From Pleurotus djamor (taxonomy: Eukaryota; Basidiomycota; Agaricomycetes; Agaricales; Pleurotaceae), in assembly GCA_029747585.1 (NCBI GenBank), contig JAPEVF010000163.1, forward strand, positions 21,115 to 85,114: 64,000 nucleotides of DNA, read 5' to 3'. Made by a program: the position numbers and the translations under genes. Positions 35,501-47,959 of this stretch are shown here, piece by piece. Within the stretch, counting starts at the first letter, position 1, and every line of letters starts with the position of its first letter. The notes under the pieces are model-generated. The model searched no databases and was not told the origin of the DNA. It saw only the letters and a program-made list of their open reading frames with translations.

Positions 35501-36211
35501 CTTGAAGGGGCATATAGTGTGTTTCATATAAATTGAGGAGTGTGGGCTGTAAATACGCGGGTTTGTTGAGTGAGACCATATTTGAGGTGCTAAGGGCTTA
35601 CTTTGACTGAGGTAGCTGCATACTCAAAAAACGGAAACAATCCTGAAGACCACAGTGCTAAATCGCGTTTCAGGCCCTCCGACTAAGATGGGTGTCAACG
35701 AAGCGGATTACACGAGAGAGAGAGCGACTGAGCGCACCCCAAGAACCGCCAGTAGATGCGCGTAGACTTCCAGAGCACGCTGATGAACACCAGTGGGCAA
35801 CGCTGGGTTCAGACATTGAGACAGACGTTTCGACACGATGAGTTTCCTCGGAATCTCCTTGAACTGCATGTATGACTGAAACGTCTTGAGGATTACTAGT
35901 GATCAGCACAGAATTAGCATGATAGCCTATCAAGCTCACATACCTTGAGCAACTGTTTGAGAAACGCAATGCAGTCCGCCCATTCATGTACATTGTCGAA
36001 GGAGTTCAGGCATTTCTCAACCTGCTGCACATATTTCTTGTACTTTGGATCTGAAGCGTAAGTTTGCTGCACCACAGCTGGGCCATTGTCAGCGAGCTTC
36101 ACGAAGCACGGGAGTACGCGACTTACCACGTTCACTCTTCCTCGCAGATACCCAAGATGAATCTGCCTTCTCCGCCCCGAAAGCTTCAGTTTCTGAGCCC
36201 TGTGATGTCAT
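29567..36211 (-). CDS. DOP1: Dopey/DOP1 family protein
   Basis: A large scaffold of Golgi/endosome membranes which, with Mon2 and Neo1, supports endosome-to-Golgi recycling. Start ATG 36211; the second exon opens with DPKYKKYVQQVEKCLNSF and HEWADCIAFLKQLLK, the hallmark of the conserved Dopey N-terminus. Next come KEIPRKLIVSKRLSQCLNPA and ALEVYAHLLA, then the helical segments LRPIMKSFILALLPGLEE and FFFQNIWLVMMT. The middle is long and helical; the C-terminus ends DDIFDGRTSS with TAG at 29569-29567. About 20 short introns are needed. Ns at 30090 and 30170 fall at third positions of Leu codons; those at 29660, 29812 and 30533 lie in or by introns. Length, roughly 1,850 residues, is near that of yeast Dop1. 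No firm break is seen, but not every splice was resolved. Confidence 0.85.
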
Positions 36212-36547
36212 TTCGACAAGGAGGCTTCAGGACAGGCCCTGATATCGCAAGTTCAAGGCCAGGCGCACTTTGACCGATACGTGGTTTATNGGANANTATG
36301 GACAATCGCTGCGAGAGGAACAAGTCACGCTAAATTGTGACGTCACACGTAGCCTTCATTGAGGACTCCGCAAAAATGCAAATCCATTCCTCATTGCTCA
36401 CGTTCACAAAGGCAAGTCCTGGTTAAATTCAATGACATTCAAAAGCTCCCCCAGTCCTAATGAATGTGCACCAAGAGCATTTTGACGCGTAGCGTGTCTA
36501 TACATGATGCAGAGAATGAAAACGAGATAATATAGCAGCCAAGTTCA
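36212..36547. other. Intergenic between DOP1 and ATP synthase subunit e
   Basis: About 340 bases containing the DOP1 promoter and the 3' flank of the subunit e gene. Three Ns lie at 36290-36296. Nothing else is seen. Confidence 0.45.
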
Positions 36548-37003
36548 TCAAGACTCGGCCTCCCACTTTGCTATCAACTTCTCTAGATCGAAACGTGGAT
36601 CTTCCGGGTCGGTGACAACTGTTGGCGAGAAGAACACAAGCATGGTGAGCAAAACGTGTTACGTGCAAAGGCGTCGGGTGGTATCGAACGACCACAGAGT
36701 GGATGGGCCTCAGCGCAGGCGTGTTTGAGGAAAAACTCACCACCTGAATCCTTCGGTGCTGCTTTCTGCTTCTTGTACGCCTCCTTGGCCTCAACTATCA
36801 ACTTCTTCCTCTCATGGACGGCGTGGTTCTGCTTTTGTATTTCATGGTCGGCTTGAAGCTGTCGTCGGTGGTACCACCCATAGACGACACCAGTGAAAAG
36901 GGCAGTATATCTAGCAACCTAGAAAGCATAGCGCGGTCAGCATCATCGCGTACGACCAATTGAGATGACAGAAGTAACGCACATTCACCGTCTGCGAGAC
37001 CAT
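36548..37003 (-). CDS. TIM11: Mitochondrial F1Fo ATP synthase subunit e
   Basis: An 89-residue inner-membrane protein in three exons starting MVSQTVN (ATG 37003). The single membrane helix VARYTALFTGVVYGWYHRR holds the conserved GxxxG motif (residues 17-21, GVVYG) by which subunit e pairs with subunit g. This pairing drives ATP synthase dimer rows and cristae shape. A Lys/Gln/Glu-rich coiled segment (ADHEIQKQNHAVHERKK) follows, and the tail is PRFDLEKLIAKWEAES with TGA at 36550-36548. Length and layout fit the family exactly. Gene name by homology to yeast Tim11/Atp21. Confidence 0.87.
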
Positions 37004-37562
37004 CCTAAAACCGCTCGGAATGAGAGTCTGGCAGATATAACGATGGTATATAACCACACTTGTGCGGTTGTCTGTAGTTGCATTCAGTGGGGTTCATGCA
37101 AACAGTTAATTCCTGACATACTGACCTAGGTTTGGGCGGTAAGGATTTGGGAAAGGTGAGGAAGACGGAGAACGGAAACGGAAGTGTTCGGATTACGTAA
37201 GGGCCAAGGACGGCCCCTCCTGTTTTAGCCCCTGTATTTATTGTGAGTCTGGACTCTGGCCTCGGTGCGTGAGTCGACGTTTGTGCCCAAATATACTGAC
37301 GAAACAGTCTCATAGACTCGACCCCAGTCGTCCTTGGTATCTAATTCCTCATTTGCGTGGGCAAAGGGGAGGGAGGAAAAAACACTCGGAAGTTCTGCTG
37401 TGNTTTTTTTTCATCTTTTGCCCCAAACTTACAAGAACGGTTGGAATCGAGCCTAACAATCTCAAACGATCTAGGATCTATGCATATGTATTCGCGTCCG
37501 CAGAGATATCGTGGTACCAAAGACACTAGCACACAAGATATCCCTGCCCAAAAACACGCTGA
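37004..37562. other. Intergenic upstream of subunit e
   Basis: About 560 bases. Contains a T8 run preceded by an N (37403-37411), another probable homopolymer padding site. No gene is seen. Confidence 0.45.
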
Positions 37563-38116
37563 TCACTTTTCTTCGTCCTGCAACTTGAGCAACAGATCTT
37601 CCCAGTCAAAATGCTTGAAAAACAACTTGGTCTTTGACTTCACTGCTCGGGAGTTTCCCAGAGGGAGTTAGAATGGGTGTTTTTCTCGAAGTACGTACTT
37701 ACAGCCTTTCGATAGTCCTTTGGACCCGGATTTCGACTTTGACCCGGATTTCGATTTCGCACCGCCGCCTCGCGAGAGACCCAAAGACTGACCTCTTCCC
37801 CTACCACCACCACCTCCTCCTCCTCCCTTACCTCCAGCACCACCCTTTGGTTCACGTTTGACTTGTCCGTGAGCGGGTAGGGTTGACTGGGTTGAATATT
37901 CAATCAGAGTCATAACAGTAGGTTCATTGAACTGACCTCTCCTGGAGAGCCGAAAATTCCAGAATTGGGATCGGTCCTTTGCGAAGGAGAAGAATCCTCT
38001 CGAGCTTCGAGATCACCGCGCTTGAAAGACCTGATAGGCGATGAAGACACCAAAAGAGCAAAGACAAAGCAGAATAATATCAGAGAAGTGAACGCCTGTC
38101 GTAAGTTCATGTTCAT
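37563..38116 (-). CDS. Secreted Gly/Lys/Ser-rich protein, tandem paralogue 1
   Basis: Three exons (38116-37937, 37886-37703, 37642-37563) join in frame to 147 residues. I do not recognise the family. Residues 1-25 are a signal peptide (SLILFCFVFALLVSSS). A short acidic part with the dibasic site KRGDL follows. Exon 2 opens with STLPAHG and the block VKREPKGGAGG, then a run of eight Gly and a repeated KSKSGS stretch. Exon 3 encodes LKSKTKLFFKHFDWEDLLLK. The mature part has no Cys. The neighbouring gene at 38872-39409 has the same exon phases (0, then 1), the same order of segments and an identical VKREPKGGAGG core, so both frames are supported by comparison. KR sites could be cut by a Kex2-like protease (inference). 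Confidence 0.72.
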
Positions 38117-38871
38117 GCTGTGAGTTGTCAAGATTGTGGACCAGCCACGTTCTGGGAATGAGTAGCAGTAAGGGAGAGGATCAACCTGGAGAAAACACAG
38201 TGAACAACTTCCAGGGGCTTTTAACCGTTTCGCATTGAGGCTCGCGAAGTCGATAGTACTTGGCACTAGATACTGCCGTTCATGGCGATCGATGATGTTG
38301 GGGAGCATGCATTGAGTCGTAGTTTCGACTCAGAGGAAGGCGATACGAGTAAGTGAGGGGCACAGCCCCGTCAATGATCCCGCCCTCCTGGAACTGATTC
38401 GCAAGCTACGGCTTGAGCATGAACGTGTGTCACTAAGATACTTGTATTATCTTCGACGGGTTGAAACCAGTTGGCCTTGATGCGCTCGCTGCTGTGGATG
38501 ATTTGGATAGGCTATATGCGTTCTTAGCAAAATAGTCGAACAAGGGGAACCCAGCCAATCGAAGAATTAGCTCAGTTGAAAAAGGTGTAGGATGGAGCAC
38601 AATTGGTTTCCAGTCGGAGTTGCAGGCGTTCCAGTGACCAGTTGCGTCGCTTATCGGGTTTCTGGTCGAGGTAGGAAGGGAGAGGTAGTTGGGAATACTT
38701 TGCAACTTGAAACGCCAAACATTCGAACGCTGATGTTAACGCCCTTGCCAAGCCTTCTATTCATGCTGAACAACAGTCCAAAGGAGCTAGTCAAATTCCC
38801 AGAACTACCTTCGAAATGCACATCACAGCATCGAACAAGTATATTCCTCTTAGGGTCCACAACCCAGTCAA
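38117..38871. repeat. Upstream segment of tandem duplication unit 1
   Basis: Holds the leader and upstream region of paralogue 1, plus the 3' flank of paralogue 2. Words such as AAGGCGATACGAG, GATCCCGCCC and CCTTGATGCGCT recur in the same order upstream of paralogue 2 (39410-40060). This shows that the duplicated unit, about 1.2 kb, covers more than the gene. A frame near 38433-38705 has a broken counterpart in unit 2 and is not accepted as a gene. Confidence 0.6.
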
Positions 38872-39409
38872 TCACCGTTGTTGCTCCTGAGGGTCGGTCT
38901 GAGGGAGGAAAACGTCTTTCCAGTCGATCTGATTGAGCCACATGTCCTTGAACTTGTTAAACACTGATTGAAGAGGATCTCAGAACGAACAAGAAGTGAA
39001 TACACTCATCGAGAGTACGTACAGTTTTTCCATGGTCCTTTGGATATGGATGTGCCTGACTTTGATTTCGACCCGCCTCGTGAGGGGCTCGAAGATGATT
39101 TCCCCCTTCCCCCTCCACCTCTTCCACCAGCTCCGCCCTTTGGTTCACGTTTCACTTTGCCGTGCGCAGATAAGGTTGACTGGTGTAGGTTAGAATGGCC
39201 GGCGCAGTCGTGACTATAGGTTTGATGAGACCGACCTTTCCACGAGAGCTAAGAGAACCGGGATATGAATCCGTCCGTCGCGAGGGGGAGATGTTTCCCC
39301 AAGTTTGGATATCTCTGCGCTCCATGGACGCGATGGGCGATGAGATAACAGAGAGAACAAACACAAAGCAGAAGATAAGTGATGAGGCAAGCATTTGTCG
39401 TAGTTTCAT
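38872..39409 (-). CDS. Secreted Gly/Lys/Ser-rich protein, tandem paralogue 2
   Basis: Three exons (39409-39236, 39179-39023, 38963-38872) join in frame to 140 residues. Signal peptide MLASSLIFCFVFVLSVISS; then SPSRRTDSYPGS, parallel to SPSQRTDPNSG in paralogue 1. Exon 2 has STLSAHGKVKREPKGGAGG, a shorter Gly run and SRGGSKSKSGTS. Exon 3 encodes LFNKFKDMWLNQIDWKDVF, sharing only the hydrophobic/W-D pattern with paralogue 1. The two genes agree in intron phases and segment order but differ most in the Gly run and in exon 3. The family and function are unknown; small secreted basic Gly-rich proteins may act in the cell wall or as peptides (inference). Confidence 0.72.
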
Positions 39410-40488
39410 GTGCGTTAGATCGGAAAGATGGTTTGTGGGTCGTCGGGAGTGTGGACCAGCCACGCTCTGGGAGGGAAGGACAGTAAGAGAGGAGGATCAA
39501 CCTAGAGAAAACATAGAGAACATGCATCAAGAGGTTATAAACGTTGAGAGATGCCGCCGTGTTGAGCCGCACGAGCCCGACGAAAGCTTGGCACGAGATA
39601 CGGGGACAGATGTTGATGTTTAGAAGTATGCATGTCCAGAACAAGGCGATACGAGCGAATACTGGCAATGGCATGGTGATCCCGCCCGCCCCGGCATGAT
39701 TACTTTGCTTCTTCGGCTTGGTCAAGGAGGGTGTGACTTGACACTCAGATACTATTTACAACATTGAAACCATTAGACCTTGATGCGCTGGCTGCTATGT
39801 TCAATCCGCTTCGGCCATACATGTCCTTGGCAGCATGGTCTCATCGATCAAGAGTGAACATCCAGAGAGTCCAGCCAGTGTCGCGACATAGTGAAGAGCC
39901 GGGAAAGTTGTATAGCAGAACGGGGAGAAATTGGCTCCCAAGCGGCGTCGCAGATGTTCTCTCAACCAGTGGGTATGGATTTGCGCGTGCATGTAGTCGA
40001 AGTGGGAGGGAAGGAGTTTCAAGCGTTCCCACGATCTCATCTTGTTTTGAACCATATCTGAGTCATCTCATCTTGCATTGGGCCAGATAGTATGCCTCAA
40101 TGAAGACGAGACCTCGAGTTCCGTTTCTATGAAACGCGCTACTCGTTTCGCAACTCAGCTGTTATTAGGTTTGTTGAATAACTAAGGGTACATCATGGTG
40201 GACAGCACTGCTGAAGAGCGATCCACCGTTGCATCTAAGAATCCACCCTACCAGGATAATCGCGGGCGTGATTCCTTACGCTCGCAAAATTAATCTCTCG
40301 AATGCTGCGGAGGACGTTTGTCTCCCTGGCTGAAGGCAGGGAGACGAAGCCTTGTAGGTCTTGTGGAGCCAATCTCCGTCTCGGAATGACTTTATCTAAT
40401 ATCAACGTCGCCCAGCTAGTCTGTCACTTTCATCCCAGCTTCATCCCACTCCTCGAAGTCTAACGAGGCACTCGTGAAAGCGAGAGAC
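39410..40488. repeat. Upstream segment of duplication unit 2 and P450 promoter
   Basis: 39410-40060 is the second copy of the segment upstream of paralogue 1. The following 430 bases up to the P450 ATG hold no recognisable gene. Confidence 0.55.
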
Positions 40489-42726
40489 ATGGCCACCCAA
40501 CTTCTTCCATGGATAGTGTTCACGCCTCTGGCCATCTTGGTTGCTCAGAGGTTGATAGCCTACGCTGCTGCGAAAAGGGTGAATATCTTCCATCTCAACC
40601 ATGCCCCGAAAGTCTCACCATTATAACTGCATTCTCTAGCGAGTCAGTGATCTCCCAGGCCAACGTCCATTATTTGCTTCAACACACCCTTTGGGTGCCC
40701 TCCTCCCTACCTGCTGGTTCCATCCAGGATTAAGCTGGCAATGGAAGTGGAGGCACCAAGGTAACACATCCTTCCATCTTTGTATCTATATCGCCCTGAT
40801 TGACAAGTTCGTGGTCAGTGTATGAACGATATGGCTGTGAAACCATCTCTCAGGTCGGCTTATTAGCCGGGGGACCCACGTTGTATACATCCTCGTTGGA
40901 AGTCGCCAAACTGGTTGTATCGACGAAAGGTCCGTTTCGGAAATCGCCCGAGTCAACTGCTCTCATGAAGTGCGCTACCGCGATCTGGGATACCCTTGAG
41001 CTGTGCTGACGTTGATAATAGGATCTGGGGACCGAATGTCCTGACTGAGAATGGAGCTGAATGGAGGAGGCATCGACGTATCTTGGCTCCCGCCTTCACA
41101 AACAAGACGTGAGCTTCCTGCTTCATTACCATCGTTGACACTCGTCCAAGATTCATGACATGAATCCAACAGATATTCGCTGGTGTGTCAAGAGACTTGT
41201 TCAACGTATCACGAACTGTGCAGCACAGAAGCATGGAACGGCAAGACCGTCGTCGAGATACCCTCCACGAGTCCTATCACCTCCAAGGTCCGTTCTGTCG
41301 TAATACCTTGGTGGAACCTTCATTGACGTCCCCAGTTTGCGATGATCCTCATATCTCGATGTGGGTTCGGTAGTCCCATTGAATGGGCTTTCGACAAGAA
41401 CACAAACGGCGAAATGAACTTCGCAACCGCACTTGCTACCGTTTCGGGTAGCCTTCTACCTCGCTTCGTACTGCCAAAATGGCTCTACTCCCTACCCTTC
41501 CGCAAGTAAGTCAACCTGCTCGTTCGTCACTCCTCTCGTCGTGTTGACATTGATCTAGGCTCCGCGAGGTCGACACGGCATACAAGGTTGTCGAAACGTT
41601 CATGCAAGACTTGATCGCATCGCGACGTCGTGAAATGCAACTCGGCTTGGATGATGACCGAAGCGACGTCCTCAGTTTGATGCTCAGAGCGAGTGTGGCT
41701 GAGGGGAAGCTTGGGGTGAATGATGAGGAACTGGTATGGTCCATTCCGCCCGTAGTCTTACTGATCCATTGACCTCACTCTCCTGCAGATGGGAAACACC
41801 TTTCTGTTGCTATTCGCTGGCCATGGTGCGTCACCATTCCTTTCTGGATCTTCTCGGACTCATCGGACTGATATTTGATATACCCACTTAGAGACCACCG
41901 CACAAAGTATAAATGCTGTACTGGGTCTATTAGCGTTGCATCCAGACATACAACAGGAGGTCTATGAACAGATCAAGGAAACCATACCAGACAATTTGTC
42001 GCCCGTGAGCTGCCATCCAAATACTGAACCAAGCGTTCGTCTTGCGCTTATTAGGCGCTATCATCTAGACCTTCGAATACCTCCAAAAGTTATCCAAGTT
42101 AGAAGCGTGCTTCATCGAGGCTGCACGTCTGTTCCGTAAGCATTCCTCCGTTCCTTGCCTTTAAGGACGTATCTTGGTCTGATTTGATGACGACAGCTGC
42201 CGTTTTGATGTTCTCCAGAGAGACGGCAGAAGGCGCCATCCTGCCGATCTATGATGCAAATGGGATATTGAGTCAGATCGCCGTTCCCGCTGGGACGGAG
42301 GTCATCGTGGATAATATCGGCATGCGTAAGCCAACCATTTTGTTGAAAAATGACCGTTTATCGACTCGAGGGGATAGTGTACAACCCTCGACATTTCCCA
42401 GAGCCGGATGAATTCCGTCCGTCGCGATGGTATAACTCTCATGACAATGATTTTGCAATGTTCTCCGTTGGCTCTCGCACCTGTGAGTACCACGTCCTCA
42501 CAGATATTCCAGCAAGGATCTGATCCTTTCTCTTGCAGGCATCGGAAAGCGTTTTGCGATAAGTGAGGCTACCACATTCTTAACGCTGCTTCTGCGCGAT
42601 TGGAAGTTGGAGATGCTGCTTGGACCTGGAGAAACAAAGGAACAATGGAGGACGAAGAATATGAATGCCCGTGTAGGTATGACTGTTGGTGTGGGAGGGA
42701 TACCGATTAGGATGGTTAGGCGGTAG
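40489..42726 (+). CDS. Cytochrome P450 monooxygenase
   Basis: A microsomal haem-thiolate oxygenase. It starts MATQLLPWIVFTPLAILVAQ, a membrane anchor, at ATG 40489. Landmarks in order: the Pro-rich hinge LPGQRP, GLSWQWKWRH, the C-helix motif NGAEWRRHRRILAPAF, and the I-helix AGH|ETTA split by an intron. Next are the K-helix EAAR (ExxR), YNPRHFPEPDEFRPSRW, and the haem loop FSVGSRTCIGKRFA with the Cys ligand, its Cys codon split from the loop by an intron. Stop TAG 42724-42726. About 13 introns. The part between NLSP and KLEACFIEAAR is shorter than usual, so a small exon may be missed or lost there. It belongs to the basidiomycete P450 expansion; family number and substrate cannot be given. 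Confidence 0.88.
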
Positions 42727-42806
42727 GTTGATCTGTACATCCTTGTGTGGGCCTATCCAGATTTACTGCATTGAACACCACGCTGAGCAGCTGTGTTAAA
42801 TTTGTA

Positions 42807-43382
42807 ATGGAGTGGCTCCATATAGGTGGGTCATTGAGCCAATGTGTGAGAGATTAGCTCTACGCAGCTACTATCATGTCTTCTACGCCAACATACAGTG
42901 GCGGGTGCTTCTGCAAAGCAGTGCGATACCAAGTATCAGGAACTCCCATCAGAAGCTCTTACTGCCATTGCACGCTCTGTCAAAGACTCACTGGTAAGTG
43001 TTTGCATTGCTATATCCGACTCAATCTGTGATCCATATCAGCGTGCCCTTTCGTCAATACACTCCACTTCAATGAATCTGAGTTCAAGTGGCTGACGGCG
43101 GACAACATCGAGTCTATCACAGATACCTATGAAGTCGAGACAAAGCCATGGAAGCGCAGGTGGAGATGCAAGAAATGTGGCGGAGGTGTTGCTTCTGAGA
43201 ACATGAAACTCAGGAGATGGAGTATCTGGGGTGCTACGTTGGACCGTGACGACGACGGCCGCATCATTGGCTGGGCGCAACTGAAGCCTAAAGCGCATAT
43301 TTTCTACGGAACTCGTCTGCTCGATGTCGAGGACGGCCTGGACAAGTGGGAAGGGTACGAGAATGAATCGCGCAGGCTGTAG
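42807..43382 (+). CDS. GFA/CENP-V-domain zinc protein
   Basis: A protein of the glutathione-dependent formaldehyde-activating (Gfa)/CENP-V fold. Zn-binding motifs: GGCFCKAVRYQV-like GCFCKAV, then YCHCTLCQR, and later CKKCGGGVAS. The C-terminal half reads RRWSIWGATLDRDDDGRI and ends ESRRL (TAG 43380-43382). Two introns are inferred: the first just after ATG 42807 (MEWLHIGG, using the weak donor GG|GTCATT), the second at about 42997-43040. The start is the least certain part. The gene follows the P450 stop by only 81 bases on the same strand. Members often act on glutathione adducts, but many are of unknown function. Confidence 0.72.
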
Positions 43383-43600
43383 CACGAACAAACATACAAA
43401 GCGGTTACTTGCATTATCTCCGTTGTCATCCCTTTTTTATTTATGTAGGATCTATATAAACGCTGTCTCCAAGTCCAAACGAAACATGCCCACTTGCTGT
43501 TCTCATTCTTTCCAAGCCACCACATCCAGGCCCTGATTCATCAGAGTTGGAATTTCCCCCTCTTCTCAAGTCGGCCGGGAACGAATACAACCGCGGGAGG

Positions 43601-45016
43601 ATGGCGTTTCGAGCCTCGCCTTGGATCTCTTTTCAACCTAACACTCATCAGGCAAACTCCTCCGACGCAAAAATGATGGATGCGCCCCAGATTTCCACTC
43701 TCCGCGATGAAGACAGCCCACCACCCCCAACGACCTCGAAAATTAGGAAACTCAAACTCGTAGTCAGGGCGAAGCCAGCAGCCGCTCCGCCGCCAGCGAG
43801 CTCAGTTGTCAAGCCAAAGGCAGCGGATGAGAATTTGGACGAGGACGAGGACCAGGAGGACCAGCTCATTGATGACGATAACGACATTGACTCGTCGTCG
43901 CGTGCACCAGTGGAAACCCCCTCGCCGTCCAAGCGCAAGCCGGCTGCGAAACGGAAGCCCCGCAAATCGGACAAGTCAGCACCCCCACCGCAGGATGATG
44001 CTGCAGAGCAGAAAGGACGAGATTTGGCTGCAAATGGTATGTGTATACGAATTCCCCGAGAATATTCTGCATGCTCAACGATGCACGTCATTACAGCGGA
44101 CGTAGAAGACTCTGAAAAGCCTGGCAATGTCGTTCCCCTCAGTGCCGTGCCTCCTGGGCTATCACCCGCGAAGACAGGAAAGAAACGAGCAGCTCGGAAG
44201 CCTGCGGGCACACCACGTCCCAAGAAAGCTCCCAGGTATGCTTCGAACCTCAGACGAGCACTGAGTTTTCCCCTGATGAATTGCTAGACTATCCAAACCT
44301 CCGACCCCTTCCATGATCCCTATCGAAGACGCTGGGACTGTCAGCGATGGTACGCGTCTTTCTTCGTATCCTAGTCTGTGAACTTGCCTGAGTAATTCCA
44401 TCATTAGCTGCTTTCACCGGCACGGCCGCCTCATCACCCATCACCATCCACGCCGACCCCGGATCGCCTGAACCGGAGAACGAACCCCTACAACTTCCTC
44501 CAACATCACTACCAACACCCGAGGAAACCAACCTGGAAAACGTCCCACTCCCGGTGTACCCCTTACCCACCAAACCATTCCCCGTCCAAAACCCCCCCTA
44601 AGATAGCAACGGGGTTCGCACCAATGATTCCTCTCGATCGAGGCGGGAGGAAGGTACGTCATTGGCGCGTCGCAAACCGTGAAATACGCGGTATTGCGGG
44701 CGGGAGGTGGTTTGCGAGATGTTGGGTTGGCGACAAGGATTCGGATTATGCGACGGGCGTGCTTGCACGTATGGATGGGGAGAGGATGGGTGTGATGTCT
44801 CTCCCGAAGCTCGTTGCGTCCATATCAGCTCCACCGTTGGGAAGAGGTCTCAAAGGGAAGGGCGCCAAGGCATCGGTTCCTTCCACTGGCTCTTCTCGTG
44901 CCGGCTCCGTCGTGCCAGATGCAACTGCAGTCCGTGTACCCACCAAGATGCGAACGATTGTCAGCGCTGCATCCGACGGAAGTGCAGACAAGGACGTCGA
45001 CATGGTCCCTCCTTGA
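43601..45016 (+). CDS. Ies4-like INO80 chromatin-remodelling subunit (frame break)
   Basis: ATG 43601 opens MAFRASPWISFQP; the slightly longer frame begins with TTG. The N-terminal half is acidic and basic by turns (KLKLVVRAKP, DEDEDQED, KRKPAAKRKPRK), the usual look of a nuclear protein. Introns at about 44037-44097, 44236-44287 and 44350-44406. The C-terminal part, IPLDRGGRKVRHW...REIRGIAGGRWF, resembles the conserved core of fungal Ies4 (basic-W...K-S/G-F/I-x-G...W). The frame breaks at a run of seven C (44592-44598): upstream it reads NPP then TAA, downstream the conserved part is in the +1 frame. Six C would keep one frame, so a one-base error is likelier than a dead gene. Family assignment is moderate. 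Confidence 0.6.
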
Positions 45017-45302
45017 TCTTGATTCCTCTATCTTGTTCCACCTTTCGCCTAGGATACGATGCTTCAACATAATTCTCTAGTTTATCAATGCTCCGGACTT
45101 TTCTCGTTCGAGTTAGCTGCTTCATGTGTTGGTATATGTAGCCATGTATTTCGCCCGTGCTTGGGCATAATGTGACTTGGCCAGAGTTACCGCTCTGCGA
45201 CAGTGTGTAAAAATTAGCGCTTGAGAGATACGGGGTGGCTCAGACGCGTGAGCCACAAGACTTCTGTTGTTGACTATCACCACAAGAATTCGATCCTCAA
45301 CA

Positions 45303-47217
<1,915 letters not shown>

Positions 47218-47441
47218 AAATGTATGTTGATGAGTACTGTTCGCTGTCTCCGTATTTCCATATGAGCTCTTGTTTTGTTTGTTCCGATATCCATTAATCA
47301 AGGTGGAGATGCAGGAAAAAGAAAGGTACGTGGATAAGGAGAGATCTGGTGGTACACATTATAGCAAGACGTGGTCACGAAATAAAGCCTCTTCCATGAC
47401 CTTACAACAAGGAATAGGCTTTTAGTGAATGTGCCGGGTGT

Positions 47442-47758
47442 TCACAAGAATATTATACGGGCCAGTTCGAATAGAACTAGATTCACCAGGGTCAGTTGGT
47501 CAATCCGAGGTAAAGATGTAGTGAGAACAGACGAACCTCCGCCGCACACGACGAAGACAATGATGCCCAATGCCCAAATGCTGACGGGGCTTCTCTTTGC
47601 CAGCTGTTCTTGTCGTGAAGGATTTGAGGCCTTCTTTCCTGCCTTGACGGCATTTGCGAATTTAGCGTTACGCTGGCGCATTTCGAATTCGGTGGGCTAT
47701 AACACATATCCAGTTCAGCGAATTAGAAAGTGTTGTTTGGAGGGATAGAGCGCACCAT
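47442..47758 (-). CDS. YSY6: Stress-associated ER membrane protein RAMP4/SERP1/Ysy6
   Basis: A 65-residue tail-anchored protein of the Sec61 translocon. The first coding exon is only the ATG (47758-47756), followed at once by GTGCGC; the next exon begins PTEFEMRQRNAKFANAV. Then AGKKASNPSRQEQLAKRSP leads to the single membrane helix IWALGIIVFVVCGG, and a last small exon encodes VLFELARIIFL with TGA at 47444-47442. The FVVCGG core and basic N-terminus are the RAMP4 signature, and length fits the family (about 66). It is convergent with the Hat2-type gene and divergent from the Bmt5 gene with 201 bases between starts. Confidence 0.82.
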
Positions 47759-47959
47759 GATGATGAGTCGAATAAAGTTAGGAAACGAGTGTTGAGGGAG
47801 TTTTGTGGTTGCGAGTGCGGTGTGGGCTATGCAGAGCCTATGTACTTGGTCGAATGTGCAAAACAGACGTGGCACCTCCGTCACCACTGGGCGTGGCACT
47901 CAGGCTTTCCTCAGGGGCTCTCTACTCGATCAGGCACGCAAATTCTCAGACGCACTGCG

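Noticed and set aside
38433..38705. 90-codon minus-strand frame upstream of secreted paralogue 1
   Set aside because: Its counterpart in the second duplication unit is broken by stops and frame changes, and no start or signal peptide is convincing, so it is kept only as part of the duplicated segment.
43648..44223. 191-codon minus-strand frame opposite the Ies4-like gene
   Set aside because: It is the shadow of the coherent plus-strand frame, which has proper introns and conserved C-terminus; the minus frame shows no family features.
47789..47959. N-terminal extension of the Bmt5-like protein
   Set aside because: The frame opens at a non-ATG codon; an internal ATG upstream lacks any family likeness, whereas MAKASTKSLK at 47960 fits a Lys-rich nucleolar start.
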